From Scybalenecus merdavium (GTDB lineage: Bacteria > Bacillota > Clostridia > Oscillospirales > Acutalibacteraceae), in assembly GCA_018714405.1 (NCBI GenBank), contig DVNM01000027.1, positions 1 to 59,044 on the forward strand: a DNA stretch of 59,044 bases. The letters run 5' to 3'. Below are positions 50,801-59,028 of the stretch, one piece after another. The notes beneath the pieces were generated by a model, which ran no database searches, had not been told where the DNA came from, and was given only the letters and a program-made list of their open reading frames with translations. Both the position numbers and the translations under genes were made by a program. Every line of letters begins with the position of its first letter. Positions within the stretch are counted from its first letter, which is position 1.

Positions 50801-53403
50801 AGGATCGGCGGAAGCAATTCATAAGACCAGCGCAGCGTGTTGTACTGCGAAGCCGGCATAATGTTGTCGCAGCCAAGCAGCTCAAGCAGCGGCACGATGT
50901 CGTTGCCGTACACGCCTACGCCGTTGATCGTGATGTCAACAATGCTGGCCGCTTTGCCGGTATAATTCTGGTTGGTCAGGATCGGCCACAGAGCCGTCTG
51001 CAGGCCGCCCAGCGCATAGCTGACCGCGTTTACAAACGCTTCGCGCTTGTTTTCGGCCGTGTCAACGCCCCAGCTCGGGTTGGCCTCTGCATAAGCATTC
51101 CAATCACCGGCATTGATCATGGCGTTATGCGGTTCGGGATAGAGATCACCGTGAATAGTTGTAGCCACATCGGCCGGATAAATCGCAATATCCAAATCAG
51201 CAAGCAGTCCGTCAATGCCGCCGACAAGATTAAGCAGCGTACCAAGCGTGCCAAGGTCAAGGCTACCAAGCAGATCAGTGATCATGCCATAAATGCCGAC
51301 CACAATCGTGTTGACCATTTGGTCTGTATACAGATTGTCGCTGATCGCGGCTTTGATCAGTTCGGAAATGACCTGGTCAAGGCCAAGCAGGTCAGAAAGG
51401 CCCTGATTCTGCATCAGGCCGTCCAGAGACGCAATAACGGTCTCCAGCTTTTCGGGCGTGACTTCGTACACATCTTCCGAATCGCGGAAAACGTCGCCGG
51501 CCATACCGCCCTGACGGGACGGATAATCGACCTGCGGTTCGATCCAGTTGGAAGTGCCGTTGGAGTCCACAAAAGCATTGTACTCGTCCATGATACCAGC
51601 GAACGAATCATACTTCTGCTGATATTCCTCGGTCAGCGTGATCGGGCCTTCGGGGGCAAAGATTTTGGTCTCCACACCGCCAATGGCAGCCGAAACTTCC
51701 TTGTAGTTCAGGATGGTGATCGAGCCGTATTCCTGATAATTGTCCACTGCTGCATCGATCTGCGCTTCAGCGCGCGCCTGCAGCGTGGAATCGATAGAAG
51801 CAATGTAAGCTTCGATCTTGGCATAGTAGCCTTCGCCGTATACGCGGTCAATGGCTGCCTGCTGATACTGCTGCATAGCTGTAAACTGCGCATTGTCATC
51901 GGTACGCCAGGTAAGCAGCGTGTCCGTATCCAGCGTAGTCAGGTCGGTCGTCAGCTTTGTGGCGAAGTACGCGCCAAAGCCGGCAACGTCATCGGCCAGT
52001 GCACGGGCATCCATTTCAACCTGAACGTTCTGGATAAATTCCGTTACATAGGCAGTGCCGTCCGTAAACACACGGTCGATCGCGTCCTGCGTGCAGGCCG
52101 AGATCAGTGCCCACTGTTCCTGCGACTGGGCAGACGCGGCAAGCAGCGCATCATCTGTAGCAGCGGCAAGGTCAGGCACGGTGGCAATAATAGCATCCAC
52201 CGCGGCTTTGTAGCCTTCCAGATTGTCTACTTCGATTTCTTCGTTTACAGAAGCGATGTAGGCATTGACTTCTTCCCAGGTCAGGCCGGCCTCTTCCAGT
52301 GCACGGTTCTGAGCGTCTGTTGTGCAGTTCGCCTGCAGATCGCTCTTCAAAGAGGTAAGTTCAGTATACAGGGCGGTCAGGCTGTCATGATCCATGTCAG
52401 CTGGTGTATGGCTATCCATAGCCTCTTTAATGTCTTCTACATACTGGCGTGCATAAGCAAGGTCAACCAGTGTCTGCGCATCATTGATGAACGTTTTGAT
52501 CGCGTCAAAATCACTAAAGAAGTGATCCATGACCGCATCAGTCCACAGACCAGCAGCCGTCATAGCATCGACCTGCGCCTGTGCCTCGGACACGATCGTG
52601 CTGATCTCATCACCAGTCAGGTTCTCCAGATCCTTGCTGCCATTGGCGCTCCACCAGGAATCGAACGATTTCAGCGTGGACGGGATGGTGGTATTTACCT
52701 CGGTCTCTGTGTAGTCATCATGACCGTGGCCCTGATACTGAAGAACCAGGTTGCGCCAATAGCTACCAAAACTACCGCCAGATTGTGTGTCATGCCAGTA
52801 CCAGTAGTTCAGCGAACCGGCAATTGAATCCGGAACGTCTGCCACCGAATCAAAGGTCAGCAGATAGGCCGGAATATTGCGCTGCAGCGTGAACAGATAG
52901 TCACGTTTTTGCGGCACACTCGGTGCTGAGAAAAAACCGCCGCCAGAATCTGCATCGCCTTCCTGGTAGGCCGTAAACGCATTTGCAGCGGCCTGCGCGG
53001 TAGTCCACAAATCACCGGTCAGGTGATAAGTGTTCTGCAGCGTGTTCAGGATCTCGTCACGAACACCCTTTAAGGTGTTGGTGTCATCACGCACACCGGT
53101 ATTCATATGATTCGGTGCGATAGAATCGACCAGTTCCTTAAAAGCAACAGCCGCTTTTTCCAGGTTGCCGTTCGGGTCGGTCATGGTTACACTGAATTTC
53201 GTGTAGCCTTCACTATCCGAACCGGTCTGCTGGGCCGAACCCGGCCAAGAGGCATTGGCAACGCCGTCAAGCGACAAAGTATCAATAAAGTTTTGATACA
53301 GATCGCCATCCGCCGCAAAAGCCGTGAAGCCCACGCTCAGACTGGTCAGCAGCATAACAAGTGCCAAGAGCAGACTGAGCGCTTTCTTGGAAGTTTTCTT
53401 CAT
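47860..53403 (-). CDS. Giant secreted repeat protein with a Big_2-type Ig-like domain
   Basis: The 1847-residue protein has a clear signal peptide (cleavage after A-F-A, residue 30). Residues about 290-560 are helical repeats of about 80 residues. Two diverged copies of a roughly 400-residue helical module follow at about 670-1100 and 1140-1540; both contain a hydrophobic start, W-G-V-(D/T), V-P-L-L-E-(L/A)-L-G-C and a P-L-L-(D/N) helix. Then come a Big_2-like domain (about 1585-1664, S-D-A-S-I-A-T-V-E-N-G-V-V-T), a FIVAR-like helical hairpin (1665-1725) and a C-terminal beta domain. No LPxTG, SLH or transmembrane tail is seen, so it is likely secreted or held non-covalently. The ATG at 53403 follows AGGAGA. 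Function unknown. Confidence 0.82.
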   Translation of the reverse strand: MKKTSKKALSLLLALVMLLTSLSVGFTAFAADGDLYQNFIDTLSLDGVANASWPGSAQQTGSDSEGYTKFSVTMTDPNGNLEKAAVAFKELVDSIAPNHMNTGVRDDTNTLKGVRDEILNTLQNTYHLTGDLWTTAQAAANAFTAYQEGDADSGGGFFSAPSVPQKRDYLFTLQRNIPAYLLTFDSVADVPDSIAGSLNYWYWHDTQSGGSFGSYWRNLVLQYQGHGHDDYTETEVNTTIPSTLKSFDSWWSANGSKDLENLTGDEISTIVSEAQAQVDAMTAAGLWTDAVMDHFFSDFDAIKTFINDAQTLVDLAYARQYVEDIKEAMDSHTPADMDHDSLTALYTELTSLKSDLQANCTTDAQNRALEEAGLTWEEVNAYIASVNEEIEVDNLEGYKAAVDAIIATVPDLAAATDDALLAASAQSQEQWALISACTQDAIDRVFTDGTAYVTEFIQNVQVEMDARALADDVAGFGAYFATKLTTDLTTLDTDTLLTWRTDDNAQFTAMQQYQQAAIDRVYGEGYYAKIEAYIASIDSTLQARAEAQIDAAVDNYQEYGSITILNYKEVSAAIGGVETKIFAPEGPITLTEEYQQKYDSFAGIMDEYNAFVDSNGTSNWIEPQVDYPSRQGGMAGDVFRDSEDVYEVTPEKLETVIASLDGLMQNQGLSDLLGLDQVISELIKAAISDNLYTDQMVNTIVVGIYGMITDLLGSLDLGTLGTLLNLVGGIDGLLADLDIAIYPADVATTIHGDLYPEPHNAMINAGDWNAYAEANPSWGVDTAENKREAFVNAVSYALGGLQTALWPILTNQNYTGKAASIVDITINGVGVYGNDIVPLLELLGCDNIMPASQYNTLRWSYELLPPILNPLLDWVEKLADQPVSYVLDLLPKLAYIMEFDMLTSHIKAINVSIRAKALFGAVDLDILETAIGSNNLYDLLTKNLSEINGTAIDWTMLSDINKLLSFVLGTVAPDANLVLPTIDQSYLASLGTINQNVSSVRPGGTRNEYVTDKPAVLMFLLRYVLSMVGDSDFMDALFALIGQMTGSEIAISDDIMGIITGLGANPDGVICALTELFVPATYEAKELNYLKSDKVPVYNEDGTIATDEEGNEIWVNQSINEVTYSEDWTKDQAQFISDNLSDFVDNMMIILGGADMPGLGEMIRSYIADQFYTNDTINMIVNMVMELLSGIDFDLISLLDQLVGVDLSSWKAAYEEGNHDWGVTPGDTESFKNGLKTALSPFAPILATLLSGEEVNDLTVLGTVTMKSYAGYKNGIVPLLEALGCAEEDILTNDEFVALCAGGENNYNAIIGAIIDPLLNLVDRVYDDPINTLMEILPNVLYFLSCGNLQVCVENVMQSVFVLLDTVRPIYNLSFDLDLDVQRLLPELLATIEVNGQPLALTIPFLSDFSQLCVGTVTPYQSASGEIAYRLEDVDQADFVTVLMRNIVDLIFYQENINTVVDLVGSYVNMSDENKATLAEILGTFAEMYKEDNGVDKIMNAVYVIYKGVYDAGEGAISGLGDLNDRWSAVFEMLYNSGNPVLEELAKTADELLDWLTFGFITGEGIGTAGLIDFFDRLSAFFTGRVTDVSISQTEADMYEGTTMTLSLSFKPVTVKNTNAAWTTSDASIATVENGVVTAVGPGDAEITATTEDGGLVVSCVVRVRADKTALNEAIAFVESTELTEEQAAAIETTLNAAKYVRDRELATQEDVDSVTEVLLDALKSLDLGGSIESVVITQNGEAVGQVVYQQVKWYNRWNSTPVELGIQINEGTNVRSITWSYANWSVDDPEADIEAAEDGMTALIRAKNSVVGAHTCWIQVTVEDVYGNKVTSDPVKVRFYNYDWQK

Positions 53404-53488
53404 TTGCATTCTCCTTTACTTAAATATTTTGCAAAGAATGCCTGTCCGGAAAACGCGCACCGCCCACGCGTAAAAAGACAAGCAGGTT

Positions 53489-53526
53489 GTACAAAACCAG
53501 TCACCTTCCAGAAAACAATTTTGTAC
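53489..53526 (-). promoter_or_regulatory. Stem in the leader of the giant protein gene
   Basis: GTACAAAA (53489-53496) and TTTTGTAC (53519-53526) are perfect complements inside the roughly 135-base leader. Role unknown. Confidence 0.4.
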
Positions 53527-53545
53527 CTATTTCTTTACAGTTTCT

Positions 53546-53575
53546 ATTTTACACCAAAGATTGGTCAAGCGTCAA
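53546..53575 (-). promoter_or_regulatory. Promoter of the giant protein gene
   Basis: Minus-strand TTGACG (53575-53570), 18-bp spacer ending in TGGTG, TAAAAT (53551-53546). The rest of the gap 53576-53812 is AT-rich and holds only the terminator below. Confidence 0.65.
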
Positions 53576-53679
53576 GCAAACAGGCGCTGATAAGATATTA
53601 ACAAATTCTAAACTTTTTGAAATTTTTCTTTCCAAACACGTAAATGTGCAAAAACATGCAGAGTCAGTCACAGCAAAGC

Positions 53680-53719
53680 AAAAAAGCAGACCATTTTTAC
53701 AAAAACGGTCTGCTTTTTT
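53680..53719. terminator. Terminator downstream of the ClC gene
   Basis: AAAAAAGCAGACC (53680-53692) pairs with GGTCTGCTTTTTT (53707-53719) across a 14-base loop; usable on both strands, placed to end the minus-strand ClC transcript. Confidence 0.8.
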
Positions 53720-53812
53720 GCAAGATTTTAGTATTTTATGCAACTTTTTTCTATTATTTAACATATAAAAGCGTATTGTGTTTTAGCAGATAATTTAAAA
53801 CAACTGTAAACG

Positions 53813-55069
53813 TTAAACAGATTTTTTAAACCTGAATTTGCGCTGCAGCGGATAGATGGACTGGCCGAAGTTAAAAAGCCTGGCCACCACGCACGCTACA
53901 AAGAAAAACGGCAGCAGTTCGTAGCCGAACAGCTCGGCGCCGACAAAAAGCGGCGCGAAAAACGTGTTGGTCGCACCGCCGAACACGCAGACATAACCGA
54001 CTGCGGCCGTGACCGGCACCGGCAGGCCAAACACCCCGGCCAGCACGGCGCCCAGCGAAGCACCGATAGAAAACAGCGGCGTGACCTCGCCGCCTTTCAG
54101 GCCGGCCGACAGGGTCAGCACAGTAAAAAACAGCTTCAGCACCCAGTCGTAGGGGTAAACGCGGCCGCCCGTCATCGAAAGTTCGATCAAATTGGAGCCA
54201 AGGCCGCTGTAACGGCCGCGCGCCAAAAACAACAGGACCGTAAGACAGACGCCGAGCACAGCCGCGCGCACATAGGGGTTTTTAAACGCCTTTTCGCCCC
54301 ATTCGCGCCCTTTGCGCAGGCAAAAGGCAAACAGGCCGCCCGTCAGGCCAAACACCAGCCCCAACGCTGCCAGCTTGCACACCAGCGCCAGGCTGAGTTC
54401 CGGCTGAAAGGACAGCGCATAGTCAGACGACGGCAGACCGAGCGCACGCGATACGGCGACCGCCGAAAACGAAGCCGTGCAGGCCGGCAAAAGCGCGCGG
54501 TAGTCGAGCGTGCCGGCCAAAAGCACCTCTACCGCATAGAGCACAGCCGCCACCGGTGTGCCAAACAGCCCCGAAAAGCCGGCTGCCATGCCAGCCACCA
54601 GAAAAATGCGTGCCGTGTGCTTGATATGCAGCTTCTGCCCCGCCCAGTAAGAGACGGCCGCACCGATCTGCACAGCCGCGCCCTCGCGCCCGGCGCTGCC
54701 GCCAAACAAATGCGTCAGCGCAGAAGAAAACATCATCATAGGCGCCGTGCGCAGGGGCAAATATTTGTCTTTCCCGTAAGCCACTTCAAAAATGGTATTC
54801 ATGGCGCGGTCGCTGCCGGCGCCGAAGCGGCGGTAACAAAACGTGATGCACACGGCAGCCGGCGCCAGAAACGGCAAAAGCCAATACAGGTATTCCTCGC
54901 GCAGCGCCGCCGCGCCGTTTAAAAGTGAGGCAAACAGAAAGTCCAGCGCACCGACCACTGCGCCGACCGGAAAGCCGAACAGCGCCAGCACGATCAAGCG
55001 CGCCCAGAAACGCAGCTGCGGCACGCGTGCTGCCCAGGCGCGCCATATATTCTTTAAACGGTTGAACAT
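53813..55069 (-). CDS. ClC-family anion channel/antiporter, resembling the fluoride (CLC-F) branch
   Basis: The 418-residue membrane protein has the ClC fold by motif: G-G-S-A-G-R-E-G-A-A-V-Q at about 123-134 with the gating Glu129, then K-G-G-E-V-T-P-L-F and F-G-G-A-T-N-T. The usual G-S-G-I-P anion loop is replaced by G-A-G-S-D-R-A-M, and the Q following the GREG motif plus A-T-N-T are features I associate with CLC-F fluoride exporters. No fluoride riboswitch is recognisable upstream. The ATG at 55069 follows GGAAAGGAAA. A chloride role cannot be excluded. Confidence 0.8.
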   Translation of the reverse strand: MFNRLKNIWRAWAARVPQLRFWARLIVLALFGFPVGAVVGALDFLFASLLNGAAALREEYLYWLLPFLAPAAVCITFCYRRFGAGSDRAMNTIFEVAYGKDKYLPLRTAPMMMFSSALTHLFGGSAGREGAAVQIGAAVSYWAGQKLHIKHTARIFLVAGMAAGFSGLFGTPVAAVLYAVEVLLAGTLDYRALLPACTASFSAVAVSRALGLPSSDYALSFQPELSLALVCKLAALGLVFGLTGGLFAFCLRKGREWGEKAFKNPYVRAAVLGVCLTVLLFLARGRYSGLGSNLIELSMTGGRVYPYDWVLKLFFTVLTLSAGLKGGEVTPLFSIGASLGAVLAGVFGLPVPVTAAVGYVCVFGGATNTFFAPLFVGAELFGYELLPFFFVACVVARLFNFGQSIYPLQRKFRFKKSV

Positions 55070-55104
55070 ATATTTTCCTTTCCGCCGGCGCAAACAGGCA
55101 AAGA

Positions 55105-55139
55105 GGCGTGCAATGCACGCCCCTACCGTGCAGACACGG
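55105..55139. repeat. Two adjacent hairpins between the ClC and esterase genes
   Basis: GGCGTGCAATGCACGCC (55105-55121) and CCGTG-CAGA-CACGG (55126-55139) are back-to-back perfect stems without T-runs. They resemble dispersed intergenic palindromic repeats, or may form the end structure of the esterase transcript. Confidence 0.5.
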
Positions 55140-55156
55140 CGTTTTTATATTACCAT

Positions 55157-56077
55157 TCAGATAAACCGGGCCATAAAGTCACAGGCGCGGCGCATGTATT
55201 CCTTTGCCTCCGGCAGGAAATAAAAAATCGGAAACGCATGAAAAAGCCCGGGGCAAATGTCGTGCACCGCCTCAGTGCCGTAGGCGCGCAGCTTTTCGCA
55301 GATCGTCTGTGCATCGGACAAAAGGATCTCGTCTGCGCTGTTCACAAAATACATCGGCACAAAGCCGTGGTAATCGCCGTAAACCGGCGACAGGTATGGG
55401 TCTTTACGGTCTGCACCCTCGGCATAGCTGTAAATTTCAGAATGCAAAAGCCTTTCTTTGAGTTCGTCTGAATAGACGGCCGCCGGGTCACCGAACATGG
55501 GGTCTTTGCCGTAATTGGCGATATACGATGCGCCGTTTGCCGCCATATCGGCCCAGGCAGAAAAGCACACGCCACACGCAGGCATCGGCCGGCCGGCATC
55601 GCGCAGCGAAAGCAGAAGGGCAAGCACCAGATTGCCGCCGGCTGAGTCGCCGAGCAGCGCCGTGTTTTCCGGCAAATAGCCAAGGCTTTGCAGATGCGCC
55701 CAACCCGTACGCGTGTCCTCAAGCGCACAGGGGTAAACATATTCCGGCGCCAGGCGGTAATCAATATAATATACGTCGCAGCCGAGCGCATCGATCAGCG
55801 TCATGCCCATTTGGTAATACATGGACGAAAGGCCGGCAATGAATGCGCCGCCGTGGATCAGATAGACGCAGTTTTTCGCCTTACCGCCCTGTTTTTTCAG
55901 CAAAAAGCTTTTAAAACCGCCAAACGAATACTCCAGCCGTTCATAACCCTGCGGCACCTGAAACGGCGGCAAATGGCCGCCGCCGATAATGCGTGCCGGA
56001 TCCTTGCAATGCGAGGGATTCAGGTTAAGGAACCTTTTAACGGCCACATTTGTAATCATATCACCCAGAAAAGACAT
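55157..56077 (-). CDS. Alpha/beta hydrolase, hormone-sensitive-lipase-like esterase
   Basis: The 306-residue protein has the HSL-type oxyanion motif H-G-G-A-F near residue 75, the nucleophile in G-D-S-A-G-G-N near 144, the Asp in N-S-A-D-E, and the His in G-L-F-H-A-F. Such enzymes hydrolyse acyl esters; the natural substrate is unknown. The ATG at 56077 follows AGGGTGG; a GTG at 56086 is possible. It lies 16 bases after the phosphofructokinase gene and is likely cotranscribed. Confidence 0.87.
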   Translation of the reverse strand: MSFLGDMITNVAVKRFLNLNPSHCKDPARIIGGGHLPPFQVPQGYERLEYSFGGFKSFLLKKQGGKAKNCVYLIHGGAFIAGLSSMYYQMGMTLIDALGCDVYYIDYRLAPEYVYPCALEDTRTGWAHLQSLGYLPENTALLGDSAGGNLVLALLLSLRDAGRPMPACGVCFSAWADMAANGASYIANYGKDPMFGDPAAVYSDELKERLLHSEIYSYAEGADRKDPYLSPVYGDYHGFVPMYFVNSADEILLSDAQTICEKLRAYGTEAVHDICPGLFHAFPIFYFLPEAKEYMRRACDFMARFI

Positions 56078-56092
56078 AAAGACCACCCTATT

Positions 56093-57328
56093 TTAAATTT
56101 GATTTGTATCCAGATGCGCAATACTGATGTAATCGGCCAGGCCGTTTTTTTCATTCAAATGCGGCGAGCCCTTGACGAGCGGCCGCAGATAGTCGAGCAT
56201 TTCGGGCATTACGTCGTTGCCGCGGTCATTGATCCAGCCGCGCGGCACGGTGCGCTCATGATTGGCGACAACAGCCACATCCTCGGTGCCGTACTGCACC
56301 AGGTACGGCTGGCTGCACACGCGCGTAAGCGTGGCAAAACAGCCGGTCAGCCCTTTATTGACGGCAGCGTCCACCGCCGTGATGCCCAGACGGTACGCTT
56401 CCTCCACATCGGTCATAGAGGTAGAGTGCCCGGCACTGCGCTGCAGCACGCCAAGCTCCAGGCAGCGTACCTTGCAGCCGAAATGGTCTTCCACAAGCTG
56501 TTTTAAATAAAGGCCGGCGCCGCAGAGCATAACGTGCCCGAAACGGTCCACATTGCCGTTTTGCGCCGAAATGTATTCTCCGTTTTCGGTGCGCAGACCC
56601 TCGGCCACGACGATGATGACCGAATTGTGTTTTTGCAGGCACGCTCCGACATCCGCAATAAACTGTGCGTCTGAAAACGCAACTTCGGGCATATAGATCA
56701 GGTGCGGCGCGGCGTGCCCCTCGTCGCGCGCCAGTGCACTTGACGCAGCCAGCCAGCCGGCATTGCGTCCCATCGTCTCAATAATATGCACGCTTTTTAT
56801 GGCGTAAATACTGGTGTCATAACTAACGTCCTTCACAACGGCTGACACAAATTTGGCCGCCGAGCCGAAGCCGGGCGCATGGTCGATACCGGGCAAGTCG
56901 TTGTCGATCGTTTTCGGGATGCCGACAAAGCGGATATCGCTGCCGACAGAAGCGGCATAGCGTGAAAGGCGCAGCACCGTGTCCATTGAATCGTTGCCGC
57001 CGATATAAAAGAAATAGCCGATGTTGTGTTTTTCCAGGATCTCCAGCATACGGGCGCAGTCGCGGTCGTCATCCTGCGCGATCTTGTAGCGGCATGAGCC
57101 AAGGTACATCGCCGGCGACAGCTTCAGCTGTTCGAGCTTTTCCGCGTTGCCGCGAAACGCCGCCGTCAGGTCCATAAAATTCTCGTTCAGTGCGCCTTTT
57201 ATACCGTTGATCATGCCATATACGCGGCCGATCTCGGCACACGAAAAGGCGTATTCCATTGCGCCGGCAAGCGACGCATTGATAACAGCCGTCGGTCCGC
57301 CCGACTGGCCGATCAGAGCATTTTTCAA
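56093..57328 (-). CDS. 6-phosphofructokinase, pyrophosphate-dependent type
   Basis: Phosphorylates fructose-6-phosphate, reversibly when PPi is used. The 411-residue protein has I-G-G-N-D-S-M at 109-115 and P-K-T-I-D-N-D at 138-144. The Asp113 and Lys139 in these motifs are the residues that mark PPi-PFKs, where ATP enzymes have Gly. M-G-R-N-A-G-W-L-A follows near 192. It starts with TTG at 57328 after GGTGA; no nearby ATG would keep the conserved N-terminus I-G-Q-S-G-G-P-T. First gene of a pair with the esterase. Confidence 0.9.
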   Translation of the reverse strand: MKNALIGQSGGPTAVINASLAGAMEYAFSCAEIGRVYGMINGIKGALNENFMDLTAAFRGNAEKLEQLKLSPAMYLGSCRYKIAQDDDRDCARMLEILEKHNIGYFFYIGGNDSMDTVLRLSRYAASVGSDIRFVGIPKTIDNDLPGIDHAPGFGSAAKFVSAVVKDVSYDTSIYAIKSVHIIETMGRNAGWLAASSALARDEGHAAPHLIYMPEVAFSDAQFIADVGACLQKHNSVIIVVAEGLRTENGEYISAQNGNVDRFGHVMLCGAGLYLKQLVEDHFGCKVRCLELGVLQRSAGHSTSMTDVEEAYRLGITAVDAAVNKGLTGCFATLTRVCSQPYLVQYGTEDVAVVANHERTVPRGWINDRGNDVMPEMLDYLRPLVKGSPHLNEKNGLADYISIAHLDTNQI

Positions 57329-57351
57329 TTTGTCACCAACTTTCAGCAGAT

Positions 57352-57380
57352 ACTATACCATAAAGCGACAAACAATGCAA
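57352..57380 (-). promoter_or_regulatory. Promoter of the phosphofructokinase gene
   Basis: Minus-strand TTGCAT (57380-57375), 17-bp spacer ending in TGG, TATAGT (57357-57352). Confidence 0.65.
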
Positions 57381-57396
57381 TGTAAAATGCAGCCGT

Positions 57397-58758
57397 TTAT
57401 GTAATATCGCCGCTGTCCGCCGGCCACCTGCCCCCGCAAAGCAACACGTCCGCAGCATCCGTCAAACCGCAAAGCGCCGGCACACGCTTTTCGAGCGACG
57501 CCATAAAAGCCATGACCAGACGGTACTGCGCTCCGCCGCGCAAAAACGGATGTTCGGCGCCGTCAAACAGGTTTAAAAAGATACGGTGCACAAGCGGCAA
57601 CAGGCGAACGCTCTGACATTCACGGACGCAGCTTTCCGGCACACCTTTTAAAAATCCCAGCGGGCGCAGAACGCGGGCGCACTGCCCAAGCGTGGCCGTG
57701 CGCACAAAACGCAGCAGCGGACGAACGAGCGGATAAAGCACGCCGAATTTTTCACCGGGCAGCTGCAGTGCCGCCAGCCGGTCGGTAAATTCTTTCTGAT
57801 TTGGGCTTTGCAGCAGACGATCGATCATTTGAAACGCGTGCGCGGCCAGGTACGGCTGCGCCGGCACGACCTGCCCTTTCCACACAAAGGACTGCAGGTG
57901 TTCGGTAAAAAAACGCACCCGGCCATTTGCCACCGTAACGCGGCAGATCGGCGCCGGATAGCCGCAAAGCGAACCGACATTGACCTGGGTCAGCGTGCGC
58001 CCGGCCTCATCTGTAAAACGGGACACAAACTGCATATGGCTGTGCCCGACGAACACATAGCGAAGCCCCGCGCGCATAAGGCGCCGCACCACTTCTTCGC
58101 GATCGCCCACACAGCAGCCGCCGGTAATGAGCGGATGCACGGACGGCAGAAGCAGATGATGTTCCATCGCAATCAGTACGCGACCGGCTTTTGCGGCCCG
58201 GCGGAGCTGTGTCTCGATCCACTGGAAGTGTTCTTCTGTAAACCCGGCGCGGCCGCGGCCGTTCTGGTCATCGATCAGCGCCAGCAGACGCACATCGTCT
58301 CCAATATCGACCGTATAGGACTGCGTGCCGAGATGCGTGGTATAAACGTCCAGCGCCTGTTCAGGGCCGAACGGCGCGTAAAATCGGCCCAGCTCTTCGC
58401 TGGTGCAGGTAGGCACATCATGCGACACGCTGTTGCCGCAAAAGCGGCGCGGATTGCCGTCGCAGCACCAGTCATGCGTGGCGGTTACGGTGTAGACCGG
58501 CTTTCTCTGCTGCAGGGCACGCAGCTTTGCAAGCAATTCCATGTGGCTGACGCGCTCGCCGTCGTTCGTCACATCGCCAATCAGCATAACTGCCTGCGTA
58601 TCAGACTGTGCGATCTTTGCAAACGCCGCGTCGATGATCGCGCCCATTTCGGCCAGGCATTTTTGATCGGAACCACTGCGCAGTGCATACTGCCGTCCGG
58701 TGGTGCCGAGCGTTTCGGAATAGTGGTGCAAATCTGCAATAAAGGTCAGTTTTGTCAT
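57397..58758 (-). CDS. Calcineurin-like metallophosphoesterase
   Basis: The 453-residue cytoplasmic protein (no signal peptide) has the phosphoesterase motifs in order: F-I-A-D-L-H near residue 5, G-D-V-T-N-D-G near 62, a diverged T-A-T-H-D where the family has G-N-H-D/E, M-E-H-H near 195, and G-H-S-H near 235. The C-terminal 180 residues are helical and specific to this protein. The frame runs 85 codons further upstream through the repeat region, but the ATG at 58758 follows GGGGTGAAAG and starts the conserved domain. The substrate is unknown; purple-acid-phosphatase-like or nucleotidase activity is possible. Confidence 0.85.
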   Translation of the reverse strand: MTKLTFIADLHHYSETLGTTGRQYALRSGSDQKCLAEMGAIIDAAFAKIAQSDTQAVMLIGDVTNDGERVSHMELLAKLRALQQRKPVYTVTATHDWCCDGNPRRFCGNSVSHDVPTCTSEELGRFYAPFGPEQALDVYTTHLGTQSYTVDIGDDVRLLALIDDQNGRGRAGFTEEHFQWIETQLRRAAKAGRVLIAMEHHLLLPSVHPLITGGCCVGDREEVVRRLMRAGLRYVFVGHSHMQFVSRFTDEAGRTLTQVNVGSLCGYPAPICRVTVANGRVRFFTEHLQSFVWKGQVVPAQPYLAAHAFQMIDRLLQSPNQKEFTDRLAALQLPGEKFGVLYPLVRPLLRFVRTATLGQCARVLRPLGFLKGVPESCVRECQSVRLLPLVHRIFLNLFDGAEHPFLRGGAQYRLVMAFMASLEKRVPALCGLTDAADVLLCGGRWPADSGDIT

Positions 58759-58812
58759 TTCTTTCACCCCGGCGCAGACGCGCCTTTTTAATATTATAAA
58801 CATTATAATAAA

Positions 58813-59028
58813 TAAGCTGCAGAAACGCAAATTTCTGCAGCTTGCAGCGTGTCGAAGAAGGTATAATGGCGACAAATTATACAGCCTGACACGCTGAGAG
58901 ACTGCCAAAAAGACGAGTTGGATTTTGTATTTTGCGAGGGGGAGCCGTCGTCTAAATGCACGCCGATACGTTTGCAACCGCCTTTTGAATAATTTTTTGC
59001 GGCGATTGCTCACTTCAAGCGTGCATTT
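58813..59028. repeat. Cluster of nested inverted repeats at the right end of the window
   Basis: Four dyads follow each other: AAGCTGCAGAAA/TTTCTGCAGCTT (58813-58842); CAGCGTGTC/GACACGCTG (58845-58853, 58888-58896) enclosing GTATAAT/ATTATAC (58861-58867, 58876-58882); AGACGA/TCGTCT (58911-58916, 58948-58953); and AAATGCACGC/GCGTGCATTT (58954-58963, 59019-59028) enclosing a weaker GCAACCGCC/GCGGCGATTGC stem. No convincing gene covers 58759-59044. It may be a dispersed repeat, a structured RNA or the edge of a mobile element. Confidence 0.55.

Noticed and set aside
47959..52827. A 1622-codon stop-free frame on the plus strand
   Set aside because: It is wholly antisense to the giant secreted protein, has no ribosome binding site or domain, and has the odd composition (rich in Arg, His, Val, Gln) seen in all antisense frames here. 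It reflects codon bias of the real gene.
55070..55160. Fluoride riboswitch before the ClC gene
   Set aside because: Searched by eye for the conserved GATGG core and downstream pairing; only two plain hairpins are present.
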